Counted from the first letter of the stretch, positions 32,237 through 38,956 are shown. The stretch: 39,480 nucleotides of DNA from Clostridia bacterium (GCA_017502975.1 JAFVTV010000008.1:1-39480), one strand, 5' to 3'. A program made the numbers and translations. The notes: a model not told the origin generated them from the sequence alone.

Positions 32237-32683
32237 ATGCAAGCAACCAAGGATACGATCACCGAGGAGAGCTTTCTCGGTGCGATCTATAAGGGTGCCA
32301 AAATGGGCGCCGATTCCATCATTAACCTCTTACCTAAAGTAAAGGATGACGCATTGCGCAGTGCAATGACCATGCAGCTTGACGGTTATGAGAAATATGC
32401 CGCACGCGCCGCCAAGGCGCTTGAGCGCCGCGATGTAGCGCCTAAGGAGGATAATGTTATGGTACGCATGTCAGCCAAGGTTGGTATGGCGATCAATACC
32501 ATGATCTCCTCTGATACAGGGCATATCGCGGAAATTATGATTGGTGGCTCGAATATGGGTATTACCGATATGACCAAGCTTGTCAACAATTATAAGACAA
32601 CCGACAGCGAGGCAGTACGCCTTGCGCGCGAGATCATTGCGTTTGAGCAGCACAACATTGAGATCCTCAAGCGCTATCTTTAA
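32237..32683 (+). CDS. Helical-bundle protein, ferritin-like fold possible
   Basis: The 148-residue all-helical soluble protein contains ESFLGAIYKGAKMGADSI, DGYEKYAARAAKALERRD, SAKVGMAINTMISSD and a terminal EIIAFEQHNIEILKRYL. The spacing of Glu and His in long helices (GYEKY..., FEQHN) suggests a ferritin-like or DUF2383-type bundle, but a full metal site is not evident. GGCGGAAGG lies upstream. It stands alone between two terminators, with no clear promoter read by eye. Confidence 0.75.
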   Translation: MQATKDTITEESFLGAIYKGAKMGADSIINLLPKVKDDALRSAMTMQLDGYEKYAARAAKALERRDVAPKEDNVMVRMSAKVGMAINTMISSDTGHIAEIMIGGSNMGITDMTKLVNNYKTTDSEAVRLAREIIAFEQHNIEILKRYL

Positions 32684-32688
32684 AAGAA

Positions 32689-32716
32689 AAAATGCTCTGC
32701 CGAAGCAGAGCATTTT
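32689..32716. terminator. Bidirectional terminator
   Basis: AAATGCTCTGC pairs with GCAGAGCATTT around CGAA and is flanked by A and T runs. It ends the 32237 gene and the minus-strand gene at 32726. Confidence 0.92.
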
Positions 32717-32725
32717 TTATGTTTT

Positions 32726-34600
32726 TTAAATCTTTTTGATCAGATTTTGCGCGATCAGATCCTCGGTGGACTGATAGTCGGCAAGGTACTTTTGTGCGGT
32801 GAATTTGGGGTTCTTTACAAGCTCGGTCTTCCCGGCGAGCATTTCGATCAGTTCAAGACCCCACTTTACGCTGCGCTTAGAGGTCAGACGCAGACGGCAG
32901 GGAACGGTTTCGTATTTCTTTGCCGAGCCAACATCGGTAATGTTGTACTTGGATTCCTCAAGCTCTGCCGGGTTGATCGCCAGGAACAGGCAAAGCGTTT
33001 TACCGCGAATGGCAAACTTGGCAAGCTGTGTTCGACCGGACTTGAAGGACTCATAGCTCCAGCTTACGCGTGCGTTGACCTTTTTGTAGGAAAGCAGCGC
33101 GTTCTTCAAGATCTCATAGCGCTCCTGTACGTCAGCAGGTGCTTGGATCATGCGTGCGGTGAAGGACTTTTTGTAGGTGGAATATACAATGTTGCCGGTA
33201 GCATCGGTTTCGGCGATCACCAGCTTTTCAGCGCCGGAGCTATCCTCTACCATGGTATTTACAATAGTGCCGGGCGCTTCCTCAACAACAGGAGCCTCTT
33301 CAACAACGGGAGTCTCTTCAACAACAGGAGTTTCCTCAACAACGGGAGCCTCTTCAACAACGGGAGCCTCTTCAACAACGGGAGCCTCTTCAACAACAGG
33401 AGTCTCTTCAACAACGGGAGCTTCCTCAACGACAGGAGCCTCTTCAACAACAGGAGCCTCTTCAACAACAGGTGCCTCTTCAACAGCGGGAGCTTCCTCA
33501 ACAACGGGAGCTTCCTCAACAACGGGAGCTGCTTCAGCAACAGGTGCCTCCTCAACAACGGGAGTTTGCTCGACAACAGGGGCTGCTACTGCGGGCTTCT
33601 TCTTTGCGTTTGCTTTGGCAGCCTTTGCAGCCGCTTCTTTTTTCTTTTGACCGCTGAGGGTCGCAATGCATATAATAATGGAGATCAGCAACGCACCTGC
33701 GGCGGCGCACAGGAAGATAAACTGTTTATCGGTCACGTAGCCGATATAGGGGAGAATGGGGAGAATTGCGTAGTGCTTCATTCTTGCCTTGTGCTTTGCA
33801 GACTTAGCGATGGTAATGATCAAAAGCAATGCTGCAAGGCCGAACATAGCACCTGTAACGATCCAGCTGTAGTAAGCAATTTTTACAATACCCAGCGTGC
33901 TGTTTTCAATGTTTGCAACGTATTTGTTGCCATCCATATTGGAGATAACAAATTTGCCCTCGGTAGCGTTTACCACAACAGGTGTTTCTTCGGTCACGGT
34001 CCAACCGCAATATACGCCAACAGCGTTGCCTGTATAAGCCACAGCGTTTTCGGCAGCGCCGTCATTGCCGTATACAGTGCCTGCATATGCGGCATAAACG
34101 CCGCCTGCAACTGTGGGTGTTCCCGAAAGATAAAGCTTGCCGGTGCCATGGTTTTGAATGGCATAGGTGTCATTTGAAACGATGCGGCCGCTATTGACCT
34201 TCAAACTGCCGCCCCGCATAACGATGGGGGATTTTTGTGTGACTCCCTGTACCGTTATGATTCCCGAATTGGCCTCAGTAGCGGTGTTGGTAATCGTTAA
34301 AGTGCCGGTGGAAACAGTAAGCGGAGCTTTTACATAAATATAGTAACCGTTGGTATCAAGTGTATAGGTTCCACCGATTTCCAAGCCCTCTTCAACGTTA
34401 ACTGAGCAGAGTAATTTCAGCGTTGCGCCCTCGTTTTGCTGTGCCTTGGTTACTGCATCTGCAAAGGTTTCAAACGTGTTTGTTTCTTCACCTACAGTAA
34501 CCTCTGCTACTTCGGTTGCGGCTGAAGCCGAAACGCCAAGTAAGGTAAGCATGGTGAAAACCATACACAGTGTTAGGAAACATACAAGAAGCTTTTTCAT
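32726..34600 (-). CDS. Large membrane protein with VVEEAP repeat and conserved C-terminal domain
   Basis: The 624-residue protein has a signal peptide (~1-28, ending SASAA), then a beta-helix-like extracellular region ~35-235 (GTYTLDTNGYYIYVK, GTLTITNTATEANSGIITVQ). Two membrane segments follow near 240-265 and 285-315. A tract of 17 six-residue VVEEAP-type units spans 342-443, and a C-terminal domain runs from ~485 to 624 (LLSYKKVNARVSWSYESF, IRGKTLCLFLAINPAELEES, VPCRLRLTSKRSVKWG). I have seen that C-terminal domain in other clostridial proteins without a function. Topology puts repeat and C-domain in the cytoplasm, linking an outside sensor-like part to an inside domain. AGGAGG precedes the ATG. 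Confidence 0.8.
   Translation of the reverse strand: MKKLLVCFLTLCMVFTMLTLLGVSASAATEVAEVTVGEETNTFETFADAVTKAQQNEGATLKLLCSVNVEEGLEIGGTYTLDTNGYYIYVKAPLTVSTGTLTITNTATEANSGIITVQGVTQKSPIVMRGGSLKVNSGRIVSNDTYAIQNHGTGKLYLSGTPTVAGGVYAAYAGTVYGNDGAAENAVAYTGNAVGVYCGWTVTEETPVVVNATEGKFVISNMDGNKYVANIENSTLGIVKIAYYSWIVTGAMFGLAALLLIITIAKSAKHKARMKHYAILPILPYIGYVTDKQFIFLCAAAGALLISIIICIATLSGQKKKEAAAKAAKANAKKKPAVAAPVVEQTPVVEEAPVAEAAPVVEEAPVVEEAPAVEEAPVVEEAPVVEEAPVVEEAPVVEETPVVEEAPVVEEAPVVEEAPVVEETPVVEETPVVEEAPVVEEAPGTIVNTMVEDSSGAEKLVIAETDATGNIVYSTYKKSFTARMIQAPADVQERYEILKNALLSYKKVNARVSWSYESFKSGRTQLAKFAIRGKTLCLFLAINPAELEESKYNITDVGSAKKYETVPCRLRLTSKRSVKWGLELIEMLAGKTELVKNPKFTAQKYLADYQSTEDLIAQNLIKKI
33272..33577 (-). repeat. 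Tandem 18-base repeat encoding VVEEAP units
   Basis: There are seventeen consecutive 18-base units inside the 32726-34600 gene. Most encode VVEEAP or VVEETP, with variants VAEAAP, AVEEAP and VVEQTP at the array's N-terminal side. Near-identical units suggest slipped-strand expansion, so length may vary between strains. Confidence 0.95.
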
Positions 34601-34705
34601 TTGGTGATCCTCCTAAATGTAAATTAACTGTTTAAATGTAAAAAACTGCTTCGTTTGCATCAATATTGCATACCGTTTGCAGCTTTTTTCATTATTAGTT
34701 GATTT

Positions 34706-34714
34706 ATTATAACA
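34706..34714 (-). promoter_or_regulatory. Extended -10 promoter for the large membrane protein
   Basis: Minus strand TGTTATAAT (34714-34706). No good -35 is present at 16-18 bases. The rest of the ~340-base gap to 34930 is AT-rich and holds nothing else I can support. Confidence 0.45.
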
Positions 34715-34895
34715 TGTTTTTTTCAAAAATGGAAGAGGATTTTGTGAAAAATATGAAGAAAATTCCTGTTTATCATGAAAAAAAGCCTGTTTTTTGCCCA
34801 AAATGTATATTTTTATTGTTGAAATTCAAAAAATGCAAATACGCCGACAACGGTAGCAGGTTTTCGTTGTTTTTGGTGTGTTTTAAATGAAAAAG

Positions 34896-34930
34896 CCCCC
34901 GCAGCGCCGCTGAATTGCAACGCGCGGGGG
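34896..34930 (-). terminator. Terminator after the DUF4830 gene
   Basis: CCCCCGC (34896-34902) pairs with GCGGGGG (34924-34930). On the minus strand the stem is followed by CTTTTTCATTT. Confidence 0.8.
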
Positions 34931-34939
34931 ATATGCTTA

Positions 34940-35419
34940 TTATTTAGAGAAGCCGTGAATAAAGACGTTTGTGTCTGCCGAGCAGATGTCGCCGCCGATC
35001 ACGCGCCCACGGTAAATGAGCAGGTTAGCCAGAACCGTGCCGTCATAGTTGCCGTAATTGGTAACAGTGTAGGTGTATCGCTCTACCGTGCGAGAAGCGT
35101 AACTTGAAAGATCCAGCCCCTGTCTTCTTTGCAACTCATTGTAGGATGCAAAAACCTTGTCAAACTCGGCGGGAATGGTTACTGTGGTGCTCTCAACAGG
35201 AGTGGCATCCACCTCCCAGCCGAATTGCCCAAGAAACGCCATGCGATCCTCGTTGGTTTTGATCTTATCATAGGAGATTGTTTGTGCTTCACTGTCTGCT
35301 TGTGCCGAAACAGGTTGTAGCTCCGGCACAAATGCAATCAGCGCGATCAGTGTTGCCAGTGAAAGGCAAACCACGCCTAAAAAACGTATAGTACTCGCAC
35401 GCATCGAATAGATAAACAT
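34940..35419 (-). CDS. DUF4830-domain exported protein
   Basis: The 159-residue protein has an N-terminal membrane/signal segment (STIRFLGVVCLSLATLIALIAF) followed by a DUF4830-like domain: NEDRMAFLGQFGWEVDATPV, TIPAEFDKVFASYNELQRRQ, DLSSYASRTVERYTYTVTNY and ANLLIYRGRVIGGDICSAD. The family is common in clostridial genomes and uncharacterised. AAGGAGG precedes the ATG by 9 bases. It is likely anchored by its uncleaved signal with the domain outside. Confidence 0.82.
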   Translation of the reverse strand: MFIYSMRASTIRFLGVVCLSLATLIALIAFVPELQPVSAQADSEAQTISYDKIKTNEDRMAFLGQFGWEVDATPVESTTVTIPAEFDKVFASYNELQRRQGLDLSSYASRTVERYTYTVTNYGNYDGTVLANLLIYRGRVIGGDICSADTNVFIHGFSK

Positions 35420-35546
35420 ATATCAAAGCCTCCTTGCCGTATATTCCTATCCGTTACACTATACGTATCAGTGGCAATGAATATGACCTTGCGGCCTCAT
35501 TTCTTTGTTTTTGGCGGCAAAAAATAAAAGATGCGGTACGGATAAA

Positions 35547-35572
35547 AAAGGACACCAAGCGGTGTCCTTTTC
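35547..35572. terminator. Hairpin at the left end of the accessory block
   Basis: AAAAGGACACC pairs with GGTGTCCTTTT around AAGC. It lies 34 bases beyond the stop of the 35606 minus-strand gene and can terminate it; the reverse orientation also works. Confidence 0.7.
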
Positions 35573-35576
35573 TGTT

Positions 35577-35606
35577 TTTGTGTTTGGCGACTGAAATAGA
35601 TGACAT
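35577..35606. repeat. 30-base shared element, copy A
   Basis: This segment (beginning TTTGTGTTTGGCGAC, ending GACAT) matches 37313-37342 at 28 of 30 bases. Both copies sit between a hairpin and the 3' end of a small membrane-protein gene on the minus strand. Confidence 0.75.
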
Positions 35607-36556
35607 TAAAACAATGCGATTAAAAGAAAAATAGCTGTGGGCAATAATGCAATAAATATCGTAACAAGAAGCTCTCCTTTTGCCCATCGTACAGTTTGAT
35701 TCGGAAGATGCTTTTTTAACTTTCTTAATCCGTACAGCGTAAAGTTTGAAACTTCGACAACATATTCTCTTTTCCTTGCGGGTGCTACGGTAATAGTTAT
35801 GTGTGCTGCACGGAAATTAAATCTTGAAAAATGCGTTGCATTATATTCTACTGCTTTTATATCTTCCCACGGAATAAAAGTATTATCTAGGTATAAGCCT
35901 TTTTGTTCAACGACCGCTATTGTTTTTCCAAATATAAATTTGCTGCAAACAGACAAAAGAAACAAAGGCAATATAAATGCCGCAATTGTCGGCAAAGCTT
36001 CGGTGGTAATATTCCAAAGAAGATGCCACGAATTCCAAATCGAAATATTTTGCTTTTCACATTCCAAAATGAATATCATCGGAATAATTGGGGGAAGTGT
36101 GGCAAGAAAAACATACAAAATAAAATTAAAGTACTGCCTTCTAATTTTTGTTCCGTCGATGTGATTTAAGTCCGGAACATTTTTGTTTGGGCTTTTGCTT
36201 TTAAGATATGATAAAAATTTGGGTAAATTCTCTTTTTGTGAGTCGATAGCCAAAACTTTAGGAAAAGCGGTTATTCGACAGGGTGCACCTTCATTGAAAC
36301 TAATATCTATTACGTGCTCATTCAAAAAAATATTTTTCTTGATCTTTACGGCGTTTATATCCAAGGGAACACGAATCGTATCTGTAACGGTCTTGCCTGA
36401 TACCAATGCAATTAAAAGAACCTTTTCTGTAAATCCAAAATACCCATAGTATTGTCTTCCGCCTTGCACAAGTAAACCATATATCGGGTGCATAAGGGTT
36501 TCACCATTTTTAAGCATATCCGTAAGGGCTTGAATCATACGTTCTTTAGCCGTCAT
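35606..36556 (-). CDS. Hypothetical membrane protein with PH-like segments
   Basis: The protein has 316 residues from ATG 36556. A soluble N-terminal half (HPIYGLLVQGG, GYFGFTEKVLLIALVSGK, DTIRVPLDINAVKIKKNIFL) is followed by two membrane helices. A second beta-rich segment follows (IAVVEQKGLYLDNTFIPWED, AAHITITVAPARKREYVVEV), then a C-terminal helix. The two beta segments look like bacterial PH-type folds, but I cannot name a family. AAAGGCGGTGG just before ATG 36556, nearly identical to the site of the 37433 gene, favours that start; an ATG at 36580 overlapping the upstream TGA is the alternative. It is AT-richer than the core genes. Confidence 0.7.
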   Translation of the reverse strand: MTAKERMIQALTDMLKNGETLMHPIYGLLVQGGRQYYGYFGFTEKVLLIALVSGKTVTDTIRVPLDINAVKIKKNIFLNEHVIDISFNEGAPCRITAFPKVLAIDSQKENLPKFLSYLKSKSPNKNVPDLNHIDGTKIRRQYFNFILYVFLATLPPIIPMIFILECEKQNISIWNSWHLLWNITTEALPTIAAFILPLFLLSVCSKFIFGKTIAVVEQKGLYLDNTFIPWEDIKAVEYNATHFSRFNFRAAHITITVAPARKREYVVEVSNFTLYGLRKLKKHLPNQTVRWAKGELLVTIFIALLPTAIFLLIALF

Positions 36557-36576
36557 TTTTCCACCGCCTTTCGTTA

Positions 36577-36798
36577 TCATTTTCGTCGGCTATCAAGCCA
36601 CTTGTAATAATCCTCTAACAGCTTTTTGTTTTTATCAAAATCAAGCATTTCTATCTTTTTCTCATTGATCTCATACGCCTTTTGAATAATCTCGTAAGCG
36701 TATTGCTCGTCCTTGTTTTTCGGGGGATTTTCGAGAAAAGACAGTTTGCATCGCAGTAGAGTTAGTTTTACTTGATAGTATGGTTTTAGATTTGGCAT
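36577..36798 (-). CDS. Small hypothetical helical protein
   Basis: The 73-residue soluble protein is charged and helical: MPNLKPYYQVKLTLLRCKLS, NKDEQYAYEIIQKAYEINEK, KLLEDYYKWLDS. GAAAGGAGAA lies upstream of ATG 36798. It is transcribed from the promoter at 36886-36914 and immediately precedes the 35606 membrane-protein gene (stop at 36577), so the two form an operon. I recognise no family. Confidence 0.7.
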   Translation of the reverse strand: MPNLKPYYQVKLTLLRCKLSFLENPPKNKDEQYAYEIIQKAYEINEKKIEMLDFDKNKKLLEDYYKWLDSRRK

Positions 36799-36885
36799 TT
36801 CCGTTCTCCTTTCGGGTGGTAAACACATTATACCGAAAAGGAACGGGAATGCAAGAAAAATTTTTGAAAATTATTTGTTGAGATT

Positions 36886-36914
36886 ATTATACTATATTTT
36901 TCGAGAAATGTAAA
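36886..36914 (-). promoter_or_regulatory. Promoter of the two-gene accessory operon
   Basis: Minus strand: TTTACA (36914-36909), a 17-base spacer and TATAAT (36891-36886). Confidence 0.75.
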
Positions 36915-36924
36915 GTGATTTTTG

Positions 36925-36949
36925 GTAGGGGAGGGGATTGCTCCTCCCG
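36925..36949 (+). repeat. REP palindrome, family 1
   Basis: It is identical to the RAYT-internal copy 15490-15514 except for one loop base (ATTG instead of CTTG). It lies 10 bases upstream of the accessory promoter -35. Confidence 0.8.
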
Positions 36950-36968
36950 AAAAAATCGAACAAAAAAG

Positions 36969-37037
36969 CGGGAGCACCAATATGCTTCGCCTTGCTCGGC
37001 GTCAAGTTTGCTACGCAAACATTGGGCGCTCCCCTAC
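36969..37037 (-). repeat. Long REP-like palindrome, inverted partner of 36925-36949
   Basis: On the minus strand GTAG is followed by GGGAGCGCCCAATG, about 40 bases containing TTTGCGTAGCAAA, and ATTGGTGCTCCCG. With 36925-36949 it makes a doublet with outward-facing GTAG feet and a 19-base spacer. Confidence 0.6.
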
Positions 37038-37046
37038 CGAGATTGG

Positions 37047-37083
37047 CGGCGAGATTTCGTAGGCTACAACCTCGCCCTTACGA
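37047..37083 (-). repeat. Further palindrome resembling a REP
   Basis: GGCGAG and CTCGCC enclose GTAGGCTAC, and the minus-strand foot reads GTAAG instead of GTAG. It could be a third REP family or a decayed copy. Confidence 0.35.
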
Positions 37084-37109
37084 CATATTCGTGAAAATGC
37101 GAATCTAAT

Positions 37110-37311
37110 TCTGCGTCGCTTCGCGGGCACTAGGGTATTCGCGCGTTGCGCGAAGATTTTTGCTCGCGGCTCTTGTGAGCAAGCTCCCATCGCTTTGCTC
37201 GCAAAATGCGAACCTAATTCTGCAACGCAAAGCGTTGCGTAGCAACGTTTCGAAGCGTTAGTGCCCCAGCCAAAAGACAAGAAAAGCACCCCTTTTGGGG
37301 TGCCTTGTCCT
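37110..37311. repeat. tRNA-Gln-derived direct repeat, left copy
   Basis: Positions 37110-37218 are identical over 109 bases to 38103-38211. After ~15 divergent bases, 37234-37311 again match 38227-38304 almost exactly. The unit contains a minus-strand tRNA-Gln T-arm fragment (GGGCACTAGGGTATTCG ... GCGAACCTA) split by about 70 bases of small palindromes. It ends with a plus-oriented tRNA-Gln 3' end (AGTGCCCCAGCCA) leading into a hairpin. Confidence 0.8.
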
Positions 37312-37315
37312 TTGT
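37271..37315. terminator. Hairpin following the tRNA-Gln 3' remnant
   Basis: GCACCCC and GGGGTGC form the inner stem, extended by AAAGACAAG against CTTGTCCTTT with a 4-base bulge. It is nearly the same as the tRNA-Gln terminator at 38255-38320. Confidence 0.65.
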
Positions 37316-37342
37316 GTTTGGCGACCGAAATAGACGACATAT
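37313..37342. repeat. 30-base shared element, copy B
   Basis: Second copy of 35577-35606 (28 of 30 identical). It follows a hairpin and precedes the 3' side of the 37433 gene by about 90 bases with no other supported feature. Confidence 0.75.
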
Positions 37343-37432
37343 CATTTTTCGGACTTTTTACAAGATGCTTTGCTTTTAATGAAAAAAGATATTTTTTGTG
37401 TCTTGCATTAAGGTTTCGAACTCAAACGAGAA

Positions 37433-37882
37433 TTATTGAGTTAATAACCGTTTCACGCATTCTATCAGTTCATTTTCTTCTTTTGTTTTTGACACAAACA
37501 AAACTGCACAGACGGTAAATATAATAATAAATGCAAATATATCTTTAGCAAAAATAATATCAAACAAGCCAATCAGCAAAACGAACACTAAAATCGGGCA
37601 ATAATATGTATACCCTTGGACAAGTCGCTTTCCGTTTTTCTCTTTTATTTTGACGTTTATCCACGCTTTAGCTCTTTGTAAATCATAATGTCTATTACGT
37701 TCACCGGTTTCGTAATAACCTGTAAAACCATTTTTACGGGAATATAAATGCAATCCTTTTCGAGGAGATGTATAGTCTTTAAATATATTCCACGAAGAAT
37801 GTTGTTCCCATTCATAATAAGACGAAATACGGTGTTGGATTTCATCAACTGTTAAAGAAGTTTCAAATTCAAAAAAGCGCAT
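37433..37882 (-). CDS. Hypothetical membrane protein between direct repeats
   Basis: The 149-residue protein has a soluble N-terminus (MRFFEFETSLTVDEIQHRIS, SPRKGLHLYSRKNGFTGYYE, AKAWINVKIKEKNGKRLVQG) and two closely spaced membrane segments near 90-130 (YYCPILVFVLLIGLFDIIF, AFIIIFTVCAVLFV). I recognise no family; a bPH-like fold before the helices is possible. AAAGGCGGTGAGAG precedes the ATG, as in the 35606 gene. Its own promoter lies at 37906-37934. It is bracketed by ~200-base direct repeats 993 bases apart. Confidence 0.7.
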   Translation of the reverse strand: MRFFEFETSLTVDEIQHRISSYYEWEQHSSWNIFKDYTSPRKGLHLYSRKNGFTGYYETGERNRHYDLQRAKAWINVKIKEKNGKRLVQGYTYYCPILVFVLLIGLFDIIFAKDIFAFIIIFTVCAVLFVSKTKEENELIECVKRLLTQ

Positions 37883-37905
37883 TCTCTCACCGCCTTTCTG
37901 TGATC

Positions 37906-37934
37906 AGTATATCATAAAATTGGGGAGATTGCAA
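37906..37934 (-). promoter_or_regulatory. Promoter of the 37433 gene
   Basis: Minus strand: TTGCAA (37934-37929), a 17-base spacer and TATACT (37911-37906) with an extended -10 TG. The leader is about 17 bases. Confidence 0.6.
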
Positions 37935-37981
37935 GGCGTTTGCGGGGAATTGGGGTGGGGATTCGCATACTCAACTCAATT

Positions 37982-38007
37982 GTAGGAACAGGCGTCCCGA
38001 CTGTCCG
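37982..38007 (+). repeat. REP palindrome, family 2, single copy
   Basis: GTAG followed by GAACAGGCGTCCCGACTGTC; it matches 19763-19789 with one substitution and one missing base. Confidence 0.65.
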
Positions 38008-38014
38008 TTTTGGG

Positions 38015-38093
38015 CACTAGGGTACTCGCCTTTGGCGAGGATTCGCACGCTCTGCGCCTGGTGTGCAAGCACCCCGATCTCCGAGCGGCGAAT
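38015..38093 (-). repeat. Diverged tRNA-Gln T-arm remnant with insert
   Basis: GGGCACTAGGGTACTCG and the closing CGAACCT mark the same T-arm breakpoints as the other copies. The interior (CACGCTCTGCGCCTG, CCGAGCGG) is closer to the tRNA-Pro copy at 3076-3152 than to the flanking tRNA-Gln copies. Confidence 0.6.
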
Positions 38094-38102
38094 ACGAACC
38101 TG

Positions 38103-38304
38103 ATTCTGCGTCGCTTCGCGGGCACTAGGGTATTCGCGCGTTGCGCGAAGATTTTTGCTCGCGGCTCTTGTGAGCAAGCTCCCATCGCTTTGCTCGCAAA
38201 ATGCGAACCTAGCTCCACAACGCTTCGCGTTGCGTAGCAACGTTTCGAAGCGTTAGTGCCCCAGCCAAAAGACAAGAAAAGCACCCCTTTCGGGGTGCCT
38301 TGTC
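38103..38304. repeat. tRNA-Gln-derived direct repeat, right copy
   Basis: Partner of 37110-37311. Its right end merges into the terminator of the intact tRNA-Gln gene. Confidence 0.8.
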
Positions 38305-38320
38305 TTTTGGCTGGGGCACT
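38255..38320 (-). terminator. tRNA-Gln trailer palindrome containing the tRNA 3' end
   Basis: A perfect 22-bp outer stem (38255-38276 with 38299-38320) and a 7-bp inner stem (GCACCCC/GGGGTGC) enclose a 4-base loop, with a 4-base bulge on one side. The right arm includes the last 13 bases of tRNA-Gln, CCA included, so the trailer is complementary to the tRNA 3' strand. Confidence 0.8.
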
Positions 38321-38383
38321 AGGATTCGAACCTAGGGAATGACGGAGTCAGAGTCCGTTGCCTTACCGCTTGGCGATGCCCCA
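38308..38383 (-). tRNA. tRNA-Gln (anticodon CTG)
   Basis: The 76-base minus-strand tRNA has acceptor arms TGGGGCA and TGCCCCA, discriminator G and an encoded CCA. The anticodon arm is ACGGA-CTCTGAC-TCCGT, giving CTG for CAG codons, and the T-arm is CTAGG-TTCGAAT-CCTAG. All stems pair. It has its own promoter at 38413-38441. Confidence 0.95.
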
Positions 38384-38412
38384 AAATATAGATGTCTTAC
38401 AGAACAAACGTA

Positions 38413-38441
38413 ATTATAACAGAATGGGTTTTGGTTGTCAA
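38413..38441 (-). promoter_or_regulatory. tRNA-Gln promoter
   Basis: Minus strand: TTGACA (38441-38436), a 17-base spacer and TATAAT (38418-38413). It is a perfect consensus, 30 bases before the tRNA. Confidence 0.88.
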
Positions 38442-38580
38442 GAGCTTTTTACAAAAAAAACCAAAAAGTTATCTTGGCGCATCAGGTAGTGTGCGCTTTG
38501 TTTGGCGCTTTTATGCACGCACAAAAGGAAAAGCCTGTGCATACGATAAAATAAACAAATAAAAAAGGAGCGTGACGGTT

Positions 38581-38787
38581 ATGACACTTGCTGATATGCG
38601 TCCGGAAGATATGGGTGTGATCCTTGCCGCCCCTGCCACACTAACGCGGATTTTGCCTTGCCTGTGTGAGCGTGTGCGCCTGATCACCGTAAGTGGTGAC
38701 CTTGTATTAATTGATCTTGGTGGGATGCGTGTTGCACTCTCTCTTGCAGTGGCGCGGCAGATAATACTTACAGCATATTATGAATAG
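38581..38787 (+). CDS. Small FeoA-like protein
   Basis: The 68-residue protein begins MTLADMRPEDMGVILAAPAT and ends SGDLVLIDLGGMRVALSLAV-ARQIIL. The C-terminal pattern (V-x-GD-x-V-x-I-x-x-x-G-x-x-x-ALS-x-x-x-A-x-x-I) resembles the SH3-like FeoA domain of ferrous-iron transport; the N-terminal half is a weaker match. No feoB is nearby. GGAG lies 10 bases before ATG 38581; the GTG at 38572 is too close to it. The likeness is modest. Confidence 0.5.
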   Translation: MTLADMRPEDMGVILAAPATLTRILPCLCERVRLITVSGDLVLIDLGGMRVALSLAVARQIILTAYYE

Positions 38788-38821
38788 AAGCGTTTTCGAC
38801 AATTTAATTTAAAAAAAGTTC

Positions 38822-38850
38822 TTGAAAAGCCACGTGTGGTATGCTATAAT
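38822..38850 (+). promoter_or_regulatory. tRNA-Arg promoter
   Basis: TTGAAA (38822-38827), a 17-base spacer and TATAAT (38845-38850) with an extended -10 TG; 30 bases before the tRNA. Confidence 0.85.
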
Positions 38851-38879
38851 GAAACGCAGACATCATACATGTCGCCTTA

Positions 38880-38956
38880 CTACCCATGGCACAGCTGGAT
38901 AGCGCGTCAGACTCCGACTCTGAAGGTCCGCGGTTCGAATCCGCGTGGGTAGGCCA
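38880..38956 (+). tRNA. tRNA-Arg (anticodon CCG)
   Basis: The 77-base tRNA has acceptor arms CTACCCA and TGGGTAG, discriminator G and an encoded CCA. The anticodon arm is TCAGA-CTCCGAC-TCTGA, giving CCG for CGG codons, and the T-arm is CGCGG-TTCGAAT-CCGCG. All stems pair. Confidence 0.95.

Noticed and set aside
33272-33577. Possible CRISPR array
   Set aside because: Repeats are contiguous 18-base coding units without spacers; no cas genes are nearby.
32747-34177. Long plus-strand frame (476 residues, Asn/Leu/Phe repeats)
   Set aside because: Antisense shadow of the VVEEAP-repeat gene; the minus-strand frame has signal peptide, membrane segments, ribosome site and promoter.
38581-38787. Firm feoA assignment
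   Set aside because: Only the C-terminal half resembles FeoA and there is no feoB; reported as FeoA-like at moderate confidence.
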